DNA of 64,000 nucleotides from CAYWMD01 sp964458575 (GTDB lineage: Bacteria > Verrucomicrobiota > Verrucomicrobiia > Limisphaerales > JADLHS01). Made by a program: the position numbers and the translations under genes. This document shows positions 52,242-62,763 of the stretch, one piece after another. How positions within the stretch are numbered: position 1 is the stretch's first letter; each line of letters starts with the position of its first letter. The DNA is taken from positions 1-64,000 of the forward strand of contig CAYWMD010000022.1 of NCBI GenBank assembly GCA_964458575.1. The letters run 5' to 3'. The notes beneath the pieces are model-generated. The model saw nothing but the letters and a program-made list of their open reading frames with translations, had not been told where the DNA came from and did no database searches.

Positions 52242-53030
52242 ATGTTGTCTCCAAATCAACCGCTGGTCATCGCCGGCCGCACGTTTCGCTCGCGCCTGAT
52301 TTTGGGCACGGGAAAATTTTCGTCACCCGAAGCCATGCGCGCTGCGCTCGCCGCCAGCGGCGCGGAACTCGTGACCGTGGCGCTCCGGCGCGCGGATTTG
52401 AGCGGGAAGAAGGACCCGTTCGCGAACATTCTCGAATTCATTGATCCCAAAAAGTATCTCCTGCTGCCCAACACCAGCGGCGCAATGAACGCCGAGGAGG
52501 CTGCGCGGCTTGCCCGGCTTGCGGTCGCCGCCGGATTGCCCAAGTGGGTAAAGCTGGAAATCCATCCCGACCCGCGCTATCTGCTGCCCGACCCCGTGGA
52601 AACCTTCAAGGCCGCGGAGATTTTGGTGAAGGAAGGTTTCACCGTGCTACCCTACATCAACGCCGATCCGGTGCTCGCCAAGCGGTTGCAGGACGTCGGT
52701 TGCGCCACGGTCATGCCGCTCGGTTCGCCCATCGGCTCGAACCGTGGCATCCAGACACGCGATCAGATTCGCATCATCATCGAGCAAGCCACGGTGCCCG
52801 TTGTCGTGGACGCGGGACTCGGCGCGCCGAGCCACGCCGCGGAAGCGATGGAGATGGGAGCAGACGCCGTGTTGGTCAACACCGCGATTGCCGTGGCCGG
52901 CGACCCGAATCGAATGGCCATCGCATTCAAAATGGCGGTCGAGGCCGGCCGGGCGGCATACGAGTCGGGTCTGACATCGCCCCAAAGCACCGCGAGTGCG
53001 ACCAGTCCGCTTACGGGGTTTTTGGAATGA
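52242..53030 (+). CDS. thiG: Thiazole synthase ThiG
   Basis: This 262-residue TIM-barrel enzyme makes the thiazole phosphate of thiamine from deoxyxylulose phosphate, dehydroglycine and ThiS thiocarboxylate. FRSRLILGTGKF at the N-terminus, WVKLEIHPDPRYLLPDP (active lysine), PLGSPIGSNRGIQ and VVDAGLGAPSHAAEAMEMGADAVLVNTAIA are all diagnostic. Neither thiS nor other thiamine genes lie next to it, and no TPP riboswitch is visible in the 82 bp upstream. Length is normal. Confidence 0.96.
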   Translation: MLSPNQPLVIAGRTFRSRLILGTGKFSSPEAMRAALAASGAELVTVALRRADLSGKKDPFANILEFIDPKKYLLLPNTSGAMNAEEAARLARLAVAAGLPKWVKLEIHPDPRYLLPDPVETFKAAEILVKEGFTVLPYINADPVLAKRLQDVGCATVMPLGSPIGSNRGIQTRDQIRIIIEQATVPVVVDAGLGAPSHAAEAMEMGADAVLVNTAIAVAGDPNRMAIAFKMAVEAGRAAYESGLTSPQSTASATSPLTGFLE

Positions 53031-53143
53031 AGGCTTCACGCTCCAAGCGCGAACCGCGAAGTCGCGGTTGTTTCAGACGTGGCGATGGCAACTTTTTTTG
53101 GTGCTTGGATGTTGGTGCTTGGTAATTCAATCTCCCCTCGCAC

Positions 53144-54157
53144 ATGAGCCATTCCATCTCTCAACGCCGCGTTCGCGACCTGCTGCAAGCCGGAAGCAAA
53201 AGCTGCGTGCTTGTGGTGGGCGACATCATGCTCGACCAGTTCATCTGGGGCAGCGTTGCCCGCATCTCACCGGAAGCGCCGGTGCCGGTCGTGGATTTTG
53301 CCCGCGAGAGCTTCATGCCCGGCGGCGCGGCCAACGTGGCGCGCAATCTCACCGCGTTCAATGTCCGCGCGGAATTGTTCGGCGCCGTGGGCCGTGACTC
53401 CGCGGCGAATGAACTCCAGCGTTTGCTCCAGGAGCAAAAAATCGGCTGTCGCAGCCTGCTGCGCTGCGATGGCCGACCGACCAGCGTCAAAACCCGGGTT
53501 GTCGCGCAAACCCAGCAAGTCGTCCGCATTGACCGCGAGGCCCGCGAGGGTCTGGACCCGCAACGAACCCGAAGATTGCTGGCTTCGCTCAAGGCGCACC
53601 TGCGCGGGACTGCCGCAGTCATTGTCTGCGACTATGGCAAGGGCGTGGTCACGCAAGCCTTGCTGAACGAAATAAAGTCGCTTTGCCGCGAACGTGGGGT
53701 CTGGTTGAGCTTCGATCCCAAACCGGTTCACCGTCTTAACCTCTCCGGCTTGTCGCTCATCACGCCGAATCGCAAAGAGGCGTTTGAACTGGCGAATCTG
53801 GAAGATGAGACGCGCGATCCCAACCCGCTGGCCGACCCGAATCTGATGCAAGCAGCCGCCCGATTGTTGAATGAACTCCGTCCCGCAGTGTTGCTCATCA
53901 CGTTGGGTGAATTGGGCATGTTGCTTTGCCAGCGCGACCGGAAGCCGTTTCACATTCCGACTGTGGCCCAGGAGGTTTTCGATGTATCCGGCGCTGGAGA
54001 CACGGTGATTGCCACCTTCACGCTCGCCATTGCGGCCGGCGCCTCGCCGGTGGAGGCGGCGATCCTTTCCAATCATGCCGCGGGCATCGTCGTCGGCAAG
54101 GTGGGCACGGCCACCGTCACGCCGGACGAACTGCTCGCCAGCTTCAACGCGGTCTGA
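53144..54157 (+). CDS. hldA: PfkB-family sugar kinase, HldE kinase-domain type
   Basis: This 337-residue protein matches the kinase domain of HldE/RfaE: VLVVGDIMLDQFIWGSVARISPEAPVPVV, MPGGAANVARNLTAF, RIDREAREGL, DYGKGVVT, SFDPKP, LITPNRKEAFELA and the PfkB signature DVSGAGDTVIATFTLAIAAG. It would phosphorylate D-glycero-D-manno-heptose 7-phosphate for LPS core heptose synthesis; the adenylyltransferase domain is absent, so that step must be on another gene. panB follows after 16 bp, so the two are probably co-transcribed. Confidence 0.88.
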   Translation: MSHSISQRRVRDLLQAGSKSCVLVVGDIMLDQFIWGSVARISPEAPVPVVDFARESFMPGGAANVARNLTAFNVRAELFGAVGRDSAANELQRLLQEQKIGCRSLLRCDGRPTSVKTRVVAQTQQVVRIDREAREGLDPQRTRRLLASLKAHLRGTAAVIVCDYGKGVVTQALLNEIKSLCRERGVWLSFDPKPVHRLNLSGLSLITPNRKEAFELANLEDETRDPNPLADPNLMQAAARLLNELRPAVLLITLGELGMLLCQRDRKPFHIPTVAQEVFDVSGAGDTVIATFTLAIAAGASPVEAAILSNHAAGIVVGKVGTATVTPDELLASFNAV

Positions 54158-54173
54158 ACCGCTCCAGCTCATC

Positions 54174-54953
54174 ATGCGTCCAGCCAAGGTGACTGCTGAC
54201 ACCGTCCGCGCGATGAAAGCGCGGGGCGAGAAAATTGCCGCGTTGACCGCCTACGATTTCCCGATGGCGCGACTGTTGGATCAGGTCGGCATCCCTTTCA
54301 TTTTGGTCGGCGACTCGCTGGGCATGGTGGTGCTGGGCTTTCCCGATACTACACACGTGACGATGGCGGACATGGAACATCACGTTCGCGCCGTGGCCCG
54401 CGCCAAACCACAGGCCTTGGTGGTCGCCGACCTGCCGTTTCGCAGTTACGAAACCGTTGCGGAAGCCGTTGCCAACGCCCAACGACTGGTCGCCGCCGGC
54501 GCGGAGGCCGTGAAGGCTGAAGGTGGTCGCGAGATCATCGAACAGGTGCGGGCCATCGTCGCAGCAGGAATACCGTTTTGTGGTCATCTCGGCATGCTGC
54601 CGCAGCACGTCCTGGAGGAAGGCGGCTACCACGTCAAAGGCAAGAGGGAGACCGAATACCAGGGCCTGCTGGCCGATGCCGACGCGCTTGTGGCCGCGGG
54701 CGCATTCGCCATCGTGCTCGAACTGGTGACGCCCCCGGTGGCAAAGGAAATTTCCCTGCGCGTCCCGGTGCCCACGATCGGCATTGGCGCGGGTCCGGAT
54801 TGCAATGGGCAGATTTTGGTGACACCCGACCTGCTGGGCATGTTGCCGTGGTTCAGCCTCAAGCACGTGAAACCCAAATTGAACGCGGCGGAACAAATGC
54901 GCGCCGTCGTCCGCGAGTGGATGGGCGAAGTGAAAAGCGCGCGGGCAAAGTGA
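54174..54953 (+). CDS. panB: 3-methyl-2-oxobutanoate hydroxymethyltransferase
   Basis: This 259-residue protein starts at the ATG at 54174 (MRPAKVTADTVRAMKARGEKIAALTAYDF). An upstream overlap into the kinase gene is not protein-like. It adds a hydroxymethyl group to 2-oxoisovalerate on the way to pantothenate and CoA. The segments GDSLGMVVLGFPDTTHVTM, VVADLPFRSY, VKAEGGREI, GHLGMLPQHV and TIGIGAGPDCNGQILVTPDLLG are characteristic. panE, for the next step, lies 4.2 kb further on the opposite strand. Confidence 0.96.
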   Translation: MRPAKVTADTVRAMKARGEKIAALTAYDFPMARLLDQVGIPFILVGDSLGMVVLGFPDTTHVTMADMEHHVRAVARAKPQALVVADLPFRSYETVAEAVANAQRLVAAGAEAVKAEGGREIIEQVRAIVAAGIPFCGHLGMLPQHVLEEGGYHVKGKRETEYQGLLADADALVAAGAFAIVLELVTPPVAKEISLRVPVPTIGIGAGPDCNGQILVTPDLLGMLPWFSLKHVKPKLNAAEQMRAVVREWMGEVKSARAK

Positions 54954-55066
54954 TCCGGGAAGATGAACATCGAACCTCCAACCACAACCACTGGCTGCGG
55001 CAATGTTCGCTTCATCGGGCGTTCGAGGTTGGATGTTGGAGGTCGGACGTTTCCGGTCGTTTGACC

Positions 55067-55531
55067 ATGAAGCGACTCTCGCACCTCAACGCCCGCGGCG
55101 AGGCCAGCATGGTGGATGTTTCCGCGAAACCGGTCGTGCGCCGGGAAGCGGTCGCCTGCGGGGAAATCCGTCTGGCAGAGTCCACCCTGGATCTGATTCA
55201 CCGCCGAAAAATCGCCAAAGGCAGCGTCCTCGCCGCCGCGCGTCTGGCCGGCATTCAGGCCGCAAAAAAAACCGGCGAGTTGATTCCGCTCTGCCATCCT
55301 TTGCCCCTCTCGCATTGCGAGGTGAATTTTGAAATCCCAAAATCACGCGACCGGATCGTCATCACTGCCTCCGCCAAGGTCGCGGCGCAAACCGGCGTGG
55401 AGATGGAAGCGTTGACTGCCGTCAGCGTGGCGGCGCTGACGATTTACGACATGTGCAAAGCGGTGGACAAGAGGATGCGGATCGGGGGCATCAAACTAAT
55501 TTCAAAAACCAAGGCTGCGGCGCGAGCTTGA
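55067..55531 (+). CDS. moaC: Cyclic pyranopterin monophosphate synthase
   Basis: This 154-residue protein starts at the ATG at 55067 (MKRLSHLNARGEASMVDVSAK). KTGELIPLCHPLPLSHCEVNF, the Thr/Gly segment TGVEMEALTAVSVAALTIYDMCKAVDK and the C-terminal IGGIKLISK are MoaC hallmarks. It makes cyclic pyranopterin monophosphate, the first isolable intermediate of molybdenum cofactor. mogA follows after 95 bp. moaA is not in the window. Confidence 0.96.
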   Translation: MKRLSHLNARGEASMVDVSAKPVVRREAVACGEIRLAESTLDLIHRRKIAKGSVLAAARLAGIQAAKKTGELIPLCHPLPLSHCEVNFEIPKSRDRIVITASAKVAAQTGVEMEALTAVSVAALTIYDMCKAVDKRMRIGGIKLISKTKAAARA

Positions 55532-55626
55532 ACCGTTTCGCCGCGACGTCGTGCGCGTCGCGTCAGGTAAGCAGAAAATGTCCAGACAGGCTTGACGCAA
55601 CCTGCAGTCCGGAACACGCTTTTGTC

Positions 55627-56109
55627 ATGCAAATCACCGTCGGCATCATCACCATTTCCGACCGCGCGTCGCGCGGACAGTACGACGACCTCGGCGGGCC
55701 GGCCTTGAAGCAGGCGGCGGAAGGTTACAGTTGGAAAGTCGCCGCCGAGTTGCTCGTGCCCGACGAACGGAGCGAGATTCAGCGCGCAATTCGCGAGCAG
55801 ATCAGCCGGGGTTGTCAGCTCATTCTGACGACGGGCGGCACGGGTGTGGCGGCGCGCGACGTGACGCCGGAAGCCGTCCGGGAAATTGCCCGGCGCGAGT
55901 TGCCGGGATTTGGCGAGGTAATGCGCGCCGAATCCATGAAGATCACGCCGAACGCCATCCTGTCGCGAAACGTCGCGGTGGTGGTGGACAGGTCGCTGGT
56001 AGTCTGCCTGCCGGGCAAGCCGAACGGCGCGGTCGAATGTCTTGGCTTTGTGGTCGGGGCGATCCCGCATTGTGTGGAAGTGTTGCAGGAAGTTCCGACG
56101 AGTTGCTAA
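55627..56109 (+). CDS. mogA: Molybdenum cofactor biosynthesis protein MogA/MoaB
   Basis: This 160-residue protein starts at the ATG at 55627 (MQITVGIITISDRASRGQYDD); longer upstream frames translate intergenic sequence. The molybdopterin-binding motif LILTTGGTGVAARDVTPEAV and the PGKPNGAVECLGFV segment are typical. It adenylylates molybdopterin to prepare metal insertion; separation of MogA from MoaB is not possible by reading. It follows moaC and is only 6 bp from the SLBB lipoprotein gene. Confidence 0.93.
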   Translation: MQITVGIITISDRASRGQYDDLGGPALKQAAEGYSWKVAAELLVPDERSEIQRAIREQISRGCQLILTTGGTGVAARDVTPEAVREIARRELPGFGEVMRAESMKITPNAILSRNVAVVVDRSLVVCLPGKPNGAVECLGFVVGAIPHCVEVLQEVPTSC

Positions 56110-56115
56110 CCACGG

Positions 56116-56478
56116 ATGAAAGCGATCTGGATTCTGTTGCCGGCGTTGTTCCTGTGCGGATGCACGACAAAATCGAAGTCTCAGTCTCAGGCGCAGGCGG
56201 CGTATGCCGCCGGGCAACAGCAAGCCTTCACCCAGATGCAACAGGCCCAGCGGACAAGCATCCGCGTCCTGGGACCGGTGCGAAATTCGGACATTTCCTG
56301 GACGAACGGCTTGACGCTGGCACAGGTGATCGCCGAGGCGGATTGCACTTTTACGCATGATCCGCGGGCCATTTCGATCGTCCGCCAACGCGGGCGCATC
56401 CCGATTGATCCCAGCGTGCTGTTGCAGGGGCGGGATGTGCCGCTCGAACCGGGCGATACCGTGGAAATTGAGCCGTAG
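56116..56478 (+). CDS. Small SLBB-domain lipoprotein
   Basis: This 120-residue protein starts with MKAIWILLPALFLCGCTTK, a lipoprotein signal with a lipobox-like LCGC. A Gln/Ala-rich linker (SQSQAQAAYAAGQQQAF) precedes an SLBB-like domain (IRVLGPVRNSDISWTNGLTLAQVIAEADCTFTHD...VLLQGRDVPLEPGDTVEI), the soluble-ligand-binding fold found in polysaccharide export proteins. It lacks the poly-export domain. Close linkage to mogA and batD suggests shared transcription, but a functional connection is not clear. Confidence 0.75.
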   Translation: MKAIWILLPALFLCGCTTKSKSQSQAQAAYAAGQQQAFTQMQQAQRTSIRVLGPVRNSDISWTNGLTLAQVIAEADCTFTHDPRAISIVRQRGRIPIDPSVLLQGRDVPLEPGDTVEIEP

Positions 56479-56581
56479 CGGCGTAAGCAACCTTGCACCG
56501 GCAGACAATTCCCGAACATTTCCGGGCTGGATTTGTCCATATTGCGTCCGCTAAAAGATGCGGCTCTGAAACGAACAACTG

Positions 56582-58417
56582 ATGCATAGCGAGTCCAGGC
56601 AAACAGTTTTGAGTCCGGGCCACGGTGGGAAGACATTCCTGCTGGTGGTCGTGTTTTGCTTCGCGATCCTGCTCCTCCCACCGGCCGCTTACGCCCTCAA
56701 CTTCACGGCCACTCTGGATCGGGACACCATTGCCCTCGGCGACACCGCGTCGCTCTCCGTGAAATTCGAGGGGGCGTCGCCCAACGATGTGCCGACGATT
56801 CCGCCCATTGCCGGTCTCCAATTGAATTACCTCGGCCCTTCCAGCCAGTTCAGTTTTGTCAACGGCCAAACCAGTTCATCCGTCACGCACACCTTTCAGG
56901 TCACACCCCGCCAGGTCGGCGTTTTTGCCATTCCGGCCCTGACCGCAACCGTCAACGGGCAGAAATTCATCACCCAGCCGCTGCGGCTGACGGTCCTCAA
57001 GCCCAACGCCCCCTCCCCCGAAGCCGTGGCTTCCGGACAGCAGATTGCATTCATGCGTTTTTTGCTGCCGAAGAAGGAGATCTACCTCGGCGAAACCATC
57101 ATGGGGGAACTGCAAATCTATTTTCGAGACGTGGTGCAAAACTTCGGGAATTTCCAAATCACTTCGATGCCGACGGAAGGGTTCACCGTGCTCAAGAAGG
57201 ATGTCCAGGGTCAGCAACGTCGAGTGCAGGTGGGCAACGCCATCTACACCCTGATCCCGCTCTATTACGTGCTTTCGCCGGTCAAGACCGGCCCGCAAAC
57301 CATTGGCCCGATCACGGCGCGGGTGGTCGTCGAGCTGCCCGGCAACAACCGGCGGCGCGATCCCTTGTTCGAGCAATTTGGCATTCGCAGCATGTTCAAC
57401 GAGGGCGAGCAGAAGCAACTCAACCTGGTGGCGGAAACCGTAAACGTGAACGCCCTGCCCCTGCCGGCGGAAAAAATGCCACCCGGCTTCAACGGCGCCG
57501 TGGGCAACTACACCATGACGGTCACAGCAGGCCCGACCAACGTCGCCACCGGCGATCCCATCACCGTGCGGGTGCAGATTTCCGGTCGCGGCGCGCTGGA
57601 TGCGCTCACCTTGCCGGAACAAACCGCCTGGAGGGATTTCAAAGCCTACCCGCCTACCGCCAACGTCGAGACGACCGACCAGCTCGGATTGCAGGGGGTG
57701 AAGACCTTCGAGCAAATTGTGACGCCGCAAAATTCGGACATCAAGGAACTCCCGGGATTTTCCTTTTCGTTCTTTGATCCGGACACCCGGGCTTACCGCA
57801 CCCTGACCCAACCCGCCGTGGCCCTGGTCGTGCGCCCGGGCGGCGTCACGCCCGCCCCGGTGATTGCGGTGAAGCATGCTCCGACCGGTGAGCCTCCGCC
57901 CGCACAGGACATCGTTCACATCAAAACTCGCCCGGGAGCGCTGGCGCAGGCGGGGCCGCCGCTGGCGATGCGACCGTGGTTTGTCGCGGCGCAAAGCGTC
58001 CCGGTCCTCGCGTTTGTGGCGGCGTTCATCTGGCGCAAACGCACGGAGTCGCTGGCCAACAATCCGCGCCTGCGCCGCCAACGGCAGGTCGCGCACATCC
58101 TTCGCAACGGGCTGGGAGAACTGCGCAACCACGCCTCTGCGCAGGACTCCGACGCCTTCTTCGCCACACTCGTGCGCCTCTTGCAGGAACAAATCGGCGA
58201 GCGATTGGATTGCCCGGCGTCGGCGATCACCGAAGCGGTCATTGACGAAAAATTGCGTCCGCGCGGATTGCCGGCGGATACGCTGGCAACGCTGCATGAG
58301 TTATTTCAAGCCGCCAACCTGGCGCGTTACGCACCAGTCCGATCAGAGTTGGAACTGGCGGCCATCGTTCCCAAACTCGAGAGTGCCCTGAGCGCCTTGC
58401 GGGAGGTGAAAGCATGA
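56582..58417 (+). CDS. batD: BatD-like protein of the Bat aerotolerance-type system
   Basis: This 611-residue protein has a signal peptide (FLLVVVFCFAILLLPPAAYA) and tandem Ig-like domains. The BatD start LNFTATLDRDTIALGDTASLSVKFEG is followed by VTHTFQVTPRQVGVFAIPALTATVNG. A transmembrane helix lies near 465-485 (WFVAAQSVPVLAFVAAFIW) and a helical cytoplasmic tail follows. BatD acts in the inner membrane with the MoxR AAA+ ATPase and VWA proteins BatA/BatB, which are not in this window. The gene overlaps batE by 4 bp (ATGA). Confidence 0.9.
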   Translation: MHSESRQTVLSPGHGGKTFLLVVVFCFAILLLPPAAYALNFTATLDRDTIALGDTASLSVKFEGASPNDVPTIPPIAGLQLNYLGPSSQFSFVNGQTSSSVTHTFQVTPRQVGVFAIPALTATVNGQKFITQPLRLTVLKPNAPSPEAVASGQQIAFMRFLLPKKEIYLGETIMGELQIYFRDVVQNFGNFQITSMPTEGFTVLKKDVQGQQRRVQVGNAIYTLIPLYYVLSPVKTGPQTIGPITARVVVELPGNNRRRDPLFEQFGIRSMFNEGEQKQLNLVAETVNVNALPLPAEKMPPGFNGAVGNYTMTVTAGPTNVATGDPITVRVQISGRGALDALTLPEQTAWRDFKAYPPTANVETTDQLGLQGVKTFEQIVTPQNSDIKELPGFSFSFFDPDTRAYRTLTQPAVALVVRPGGVTPAPVIAVKHAPTGEPPPAQDIVHIKTRPGALAQAGPPLAMRPWFVAAQSVPVLAFVAAFIWRKRTESLANNPRLRRQRQVAHILRNGLGELRNHASAQDSDAFFATLVRLLQEQIGERLDCPASAITEAVIDEKLRPRGLPADTLATLHELFQAANLARYAPVRSELELAAIVPKLESALSALREVKA

Positions 58418-59178
58418 AACCGTGGTTCGCCGTCCTGCTGGCGCTTGCGTCGCTCGTCGCGTTCGGTCCCGCCCGCGCCGCATCCGCCCCGCCCGCGGAC
58501 CTGACCGCTCAATTTGACTCGGCCAATAAACTTTACGAACAGGGAAAATTTGCCGACGCCGCGACTCAGTACGAAGCCATCCGGCAGAGCGGCATGGCAT
58601 CGCCCGCGTTGTATTTCAACCTGGGCAATGCGCTCTTCAAATCCGCGAACATCGGCCGCGCGCTCACGGCCTACCGTCAAGCCGCGCAACTCGCGCCGCG
58701 TGACCCGGACGTACGCGCCAACCTCCAGTTCGCCCGCAACCAGGTGCAAGGGCCCACGCGCCGCGCCGGCCGCGTCGAACGTGGGCTGGCAGCCTTGAGC
58801 CTGAATGAATGGACGATGCTCGCCACCGGCGCGCTGTGGCTCACGTTTACCGCTCTCGTCCTCGGTCAATTGCGCCCCAACCTCGCGCGAACGTTGCGGT
58901 CACTGACCATCGGCGCGGCGCTCGCTACGGTGATTTTCGGCGGTTGTCTCGTTGGCGCGCTCGCCCATCAGGTCGGAGCGGAATCCGCCATCGTGACCAG
59001 CAAAGAGGTGACCGTCCGTAACGGCCCCTTCGACGAATCGCCGACAGCGTTCACGGCGCACGACGGGGCCGAATTGCGCGTGCTCGACCAGAAAAACGAC
59101 TGGTTGCAGGTGACTGACGACAACCGCCACACCGGCTGGTTGAAGCGCAAGGACGTGGCGTCGTTAAAGGGTTACTGA
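58414..59178 (+). CDS. batE: BatE-like TPR and SH3 membrane protein
   Basis: This 254-residue protein has a signal peptide and TPR repeats (FDSANKLYEQGKFADAATQYEAI, ALYFNLGNALFKSANIGRALTAYRQAAQLAPRDPDV). Two transmembrane helices follow (ATGALWLTFTALVLGQL and LTIGAALATVIFGGCLVGALA). The C-terminal SH3-type domain is VTVRNGPFDESPTAFTAHDGAELRVLDQKNDWLQVTDD...GWLKRKDV. This order is the BatE arrangement. Translation is probably coupled to batD through the ATGA overlap. Its stop overlaps that of the convergent panE by 7 bp. Confidence 0.9.
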   Translation: MKPWFAVLLALASLVAFGPARAASAPPADLTAQFDSANKLYEQGKFADAATQYEAIRQSGMASPALYFNLGNALFKSANIGRALTAYRQAAQLAPRDPDVRANLQFARNQVQGPTRRAGRVERGLAALSLNEWTMLATGALWLTFTALVLGQLRPNLARTLRSLTIGAALATVIFGGCLVGALAHQVGAESAIVTSKEVTVRNGPFDESPTAFTAHDGAELRVLDQKNDWLQVTDDNRHTGWLKRKDVASLKGY

Positions 59179-60155
59179 CCTGAATCGCGGTTGAGGCGAC
59201 GTTGTTCCAGCAGTTCGAGTATTCGGCACAACGCAGTCAGACGCGGCGCGGCCACGCCCGCGCGGCCCGCTTCCCGCAAGGGCAACCGGAACAAACTCTC
59301 CAGTTCCAACGGACGACCACATTCGAAGTCGAGCAGCGTGGAAGCCTTGTAGGCCCCCATCGTGCGCGTCCGGACAATTTGTTCCCCGGCCACCGCATCC
59401 GGAATGGCATACCCCAGCGCCCGCGCCACGGTGATGACTTCCAACATCAATTCGCGCACGAGCTTTTCCCAGCGCGGGTCGCCCAGCAGCTTGTCGGTGG
59501 TCAAACACGGGCCCATGCCGGACACCGGACTACTCGCACCGGACGCCGCTTCATAACCGGCAACCCCCGCCACCCCGAGGCCGTTGAACGGAATGTTCCA
59601 GACCAGTTTCTCCCAATGTGCCCGCGCCAGATTGTCAGCAACCCGGCACGGAATGCCGGCGTGCTGGAACTGCGCGGCCAGGTGGTGCGTCCGTGAATCA
59701 GGCGGTCGTTGAAATTCACCAAGCATGACCAGTCCGTGATCGAGGTGATGAATGACGCCGGGAGCGACGCGGTTCAGACACACGAAGCAGAGGCCGCCCA
59801 GGATTTGTTCAATGGGAAAAAGTGTTGCCAGCGTTTCCTCGTTGCCCAGGCCATTCTGGAGCGTGACCACCGCCGTGTGCGGGCCCACCACTGGCGGCAG
59901 CAGCGTCGCGAATTGATCGTTGGCCGTGGTCTTGAGCCCGATCAGGACAAGATCGCAAACACCGATATCCGCCGGAGATTTCGCGGCGCGGGGACGCACC
60001 GTGAAATCACCCGCCGGGCTGCGAATGGAAACGCCGTTGCGCCGGACCGCATCGTAGTCACTCCGCAGCAGGAAATGCAGATCGTGCCCGGCGCGAAACA
60101 GTTTCGCGCCGTAGAAACTCCCGACCGCGCCACAGCCGACCACGGCGATTTTCAT
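59172..60155 (-). CDS. panE: 2-dehydropantoate 2-reductase
   Basis: This 327-residue enzyme reduces ketopantoate to pantoate with NADPH, the step after panB. The nucleotide-binding start is MKIAVVGCGAVGSFYGAKLFRAGHD. LIGLKTTAND, TLQNGLGNEE and the active-site Lys region HWEKLVWNIPFNGLGV are typical. The C-terminal domain includes TLLDFECGRPLELESLF. Length is normal. It is convergent with batE and shares 7 bp with it at the stop codons. Confidence 0.95.
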   Translation of the reverse strand: MKIAVVGCGAVGSFYGAKLFRAGHDLHFLLRSDYDAVRRNGVSIRSPAGDFTVRPRAAKSPADIGVCDLVLIGLKTTANDQFATLLPPVVGPHTAVVTLQNGLGNEETLATLFPIEQILGGLCFVCLNRVAPGVIHHLDHGLVMLGEFQRPPDSRTHHLAAQFQHAGIPCRVADNLARAHWEKLVWNIPFNGLGVAGVAGYEAASGASSPVSGMGPCLTTDKLLGDPRWEKLVRELMLEVITVARALGYAIPDAVAGEQIVRTRTMGAYKASTLLDFECGRPLELESLFRLPLREAGRAGVAAPRLTALCRILELLEQRRLNRDSGQ

Positions 60156-60321
60156 GGCCCGGGGACCTCAGTCCGGATCTCAAGCCGGCGCTTCATCTTC
60201 ATCTTGATCCAAGGTTTGGCTCACCCACAGTAGTCGGGGAAGCATGATGGAACTGCTGATCAGGCACGGGATGGTCCGAATTCCCGCAGCCTGGTGGCAG
60301 GCCTGGTCGGAGCTTCGGCAA

Positions 60322-60354
60322 ACAAAAAGGCTCTCCAGCCTGCGCTGGAGAGCC
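60322..60354 (-). terminator. Rho-independent terminator of the HU gene
   Basis: On the minus strand, arms GGCTCTCCAGC and GCTGGAGAGCC (60344-60354 and 60329-60339) pair exactly around a four-base loop, followed by TTTTTGTTT. It lies 17 bp past the HU stop at 60372. Confidence 0.9.
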
Positions 60355-60371
60355 CTGGAAAGACGGACCAA

Positions 60372-60659
<288 letters not shown>

Positions 60660-60853
60660 AATGTGTTTCCGTTTTATTGGTTGTGTGTTTTCGTTTGCGA
60701 CTCATTAAAGTCATCCGACTCGCCCTGAATTAAAAGGTTTCGCGCCCGGCACGCAAGGACAAATTTCACTTTTTTCCAATAAAATTCGGGCTTTGCCGGC
60801 CAGCCCCGAAACGCGAGGCTTGACTTGCCCCGTCGTTTTCCCAACATCGGCGC

Positions 60854-61861
60854 GTGGCCCTCTTCACCATCCAAAACGAGTTTCGCTACGAAATCGTCCG
60901 CAAGATTTTCGAAGGCGGCATGGGCGTCGTCTATGAAGCCGAGCAAATTGGCACGCGCGACTTTGTCAAGCGCGTCGCCATCAAGGTCGTCCGCCCCAAT
61001 TACGCCAGCCAGAAAACATTCATTGAAAACTTCATCGGGGAAGCCCGGCTCGTGGCCGACCTGATCCACACCAACATCGTCCAGACGTATCACCTCGGCG
61101 AAGCCAACGGCGTTTACTTCATCTGCATGGAGTTGATCCGCGGCGTGAATCTCGAACAGTTCGCGCAGCAGTTGAGCGACAAACGACGGGTTTTGCCCAA
61201 GGAACTGGCGGTTTTCGTCACCAGCCGGGTGGCGCGCGGCCTGGCCTACGCGCACGCCAAAACCGACAAGGACGGCAAACCGCTGGGCATCGTCCATCGC
61301 GACGTGAGTTTTAAGAACATCATGATCGCGTTCGAGGGCGACGTGAAGCTGACCGATTTCGGCATCGCCAAGGCGCGCGGCTTTCTGATTGATCAGGAAG
61401 GCGAGATCGTCGCGGGCAAGGCCGACTACATGAGTCCGGAGCAGGCGGATTTCCAGGTCACCGACCAGCGTTCGGACATTTTCTCGACGGGCGTGGTGCT
61501 GGGGCATTTGCTGCTGGGCAAAAATATTTTCAAAGGACCAACGGCCGAGGAGTCACGCCAGCGCGTGATGAAGCATCCCATACCCGATTTCCGCACGCTC
61601 GATGAACGGATCGACGAGCCGCTGAATGAGATTTTGCAGCGGTGTCTTTCCCGCGATTTGACCAAGCGTTACAACACGGCGGACGAACTCATGACCGCGT
61701 TGGAATACTACATCTACCACAGCGGTTACGGGCCCACGAATGAGACGCTGGGCAAATTCATTCGCGAGTTGTTCGGCCAGGCCGTGCCGCCCGCCGCGGC
61801 CGCGGCCGCCTGCGGCGGCACCGAGTTGATCGAGCACACCGCCCGCATCGCCAAGTCGTAG
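60854..61861 (+). CDS. Serine/threonine protein kinase without sensor domain
   Basis: This 335-residue protein starts at a GTG at 60854. The Hanks-type kinase domain covers most of it: EGGMGVVYEAEQ glycine loop, VAIKVV lysine, HRDVSFKNIM catalytic loop (the usual K of HRDLKPxN is replaced by S, as in some bacterial kinases), TDFGIAKA and MSPEQADF. The C-terminus (about 290-335) is Ala-rich. There is no transmembrane helix, PASTA or other sensor. Its targets are unknown. aguB follows after 5 bp. Confidence 0.92.
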   Translation: MALFTIQNEFRYEIVRKIFEGGMGVVYEAEQIGTRDFVKRVAIKVVRPNYASQKTFIENFIGEARLVADLIHTNIVQTYHLGEANGVYFICMELIRGVNLEQFAQQLSDKRRVLPKELAVFVTSRVARGLAYAHAKTDKDGKPLGIVHRDVSFKNIMIAFEGDVKLTDFGIAKARGFLIDQEGEIVAGKADYMSPEQADFQVTDQRSDIFSTGVVLGHLLLGKNIFKGPTAEESRQRVMKHPIPDFRTLDERIDEPLNEILQRCLSRDLTKRYNTADELMTALEYYIYHSGYGPTNETLGKFIRELFGQAVPPAAAAAACGGTELIEHTARIAKS

Positions 61862-61866
61862 GGGTC

Positions 61867-62755
<889 letters not shown>

Positions 62756-62763
<8 letters not shown>

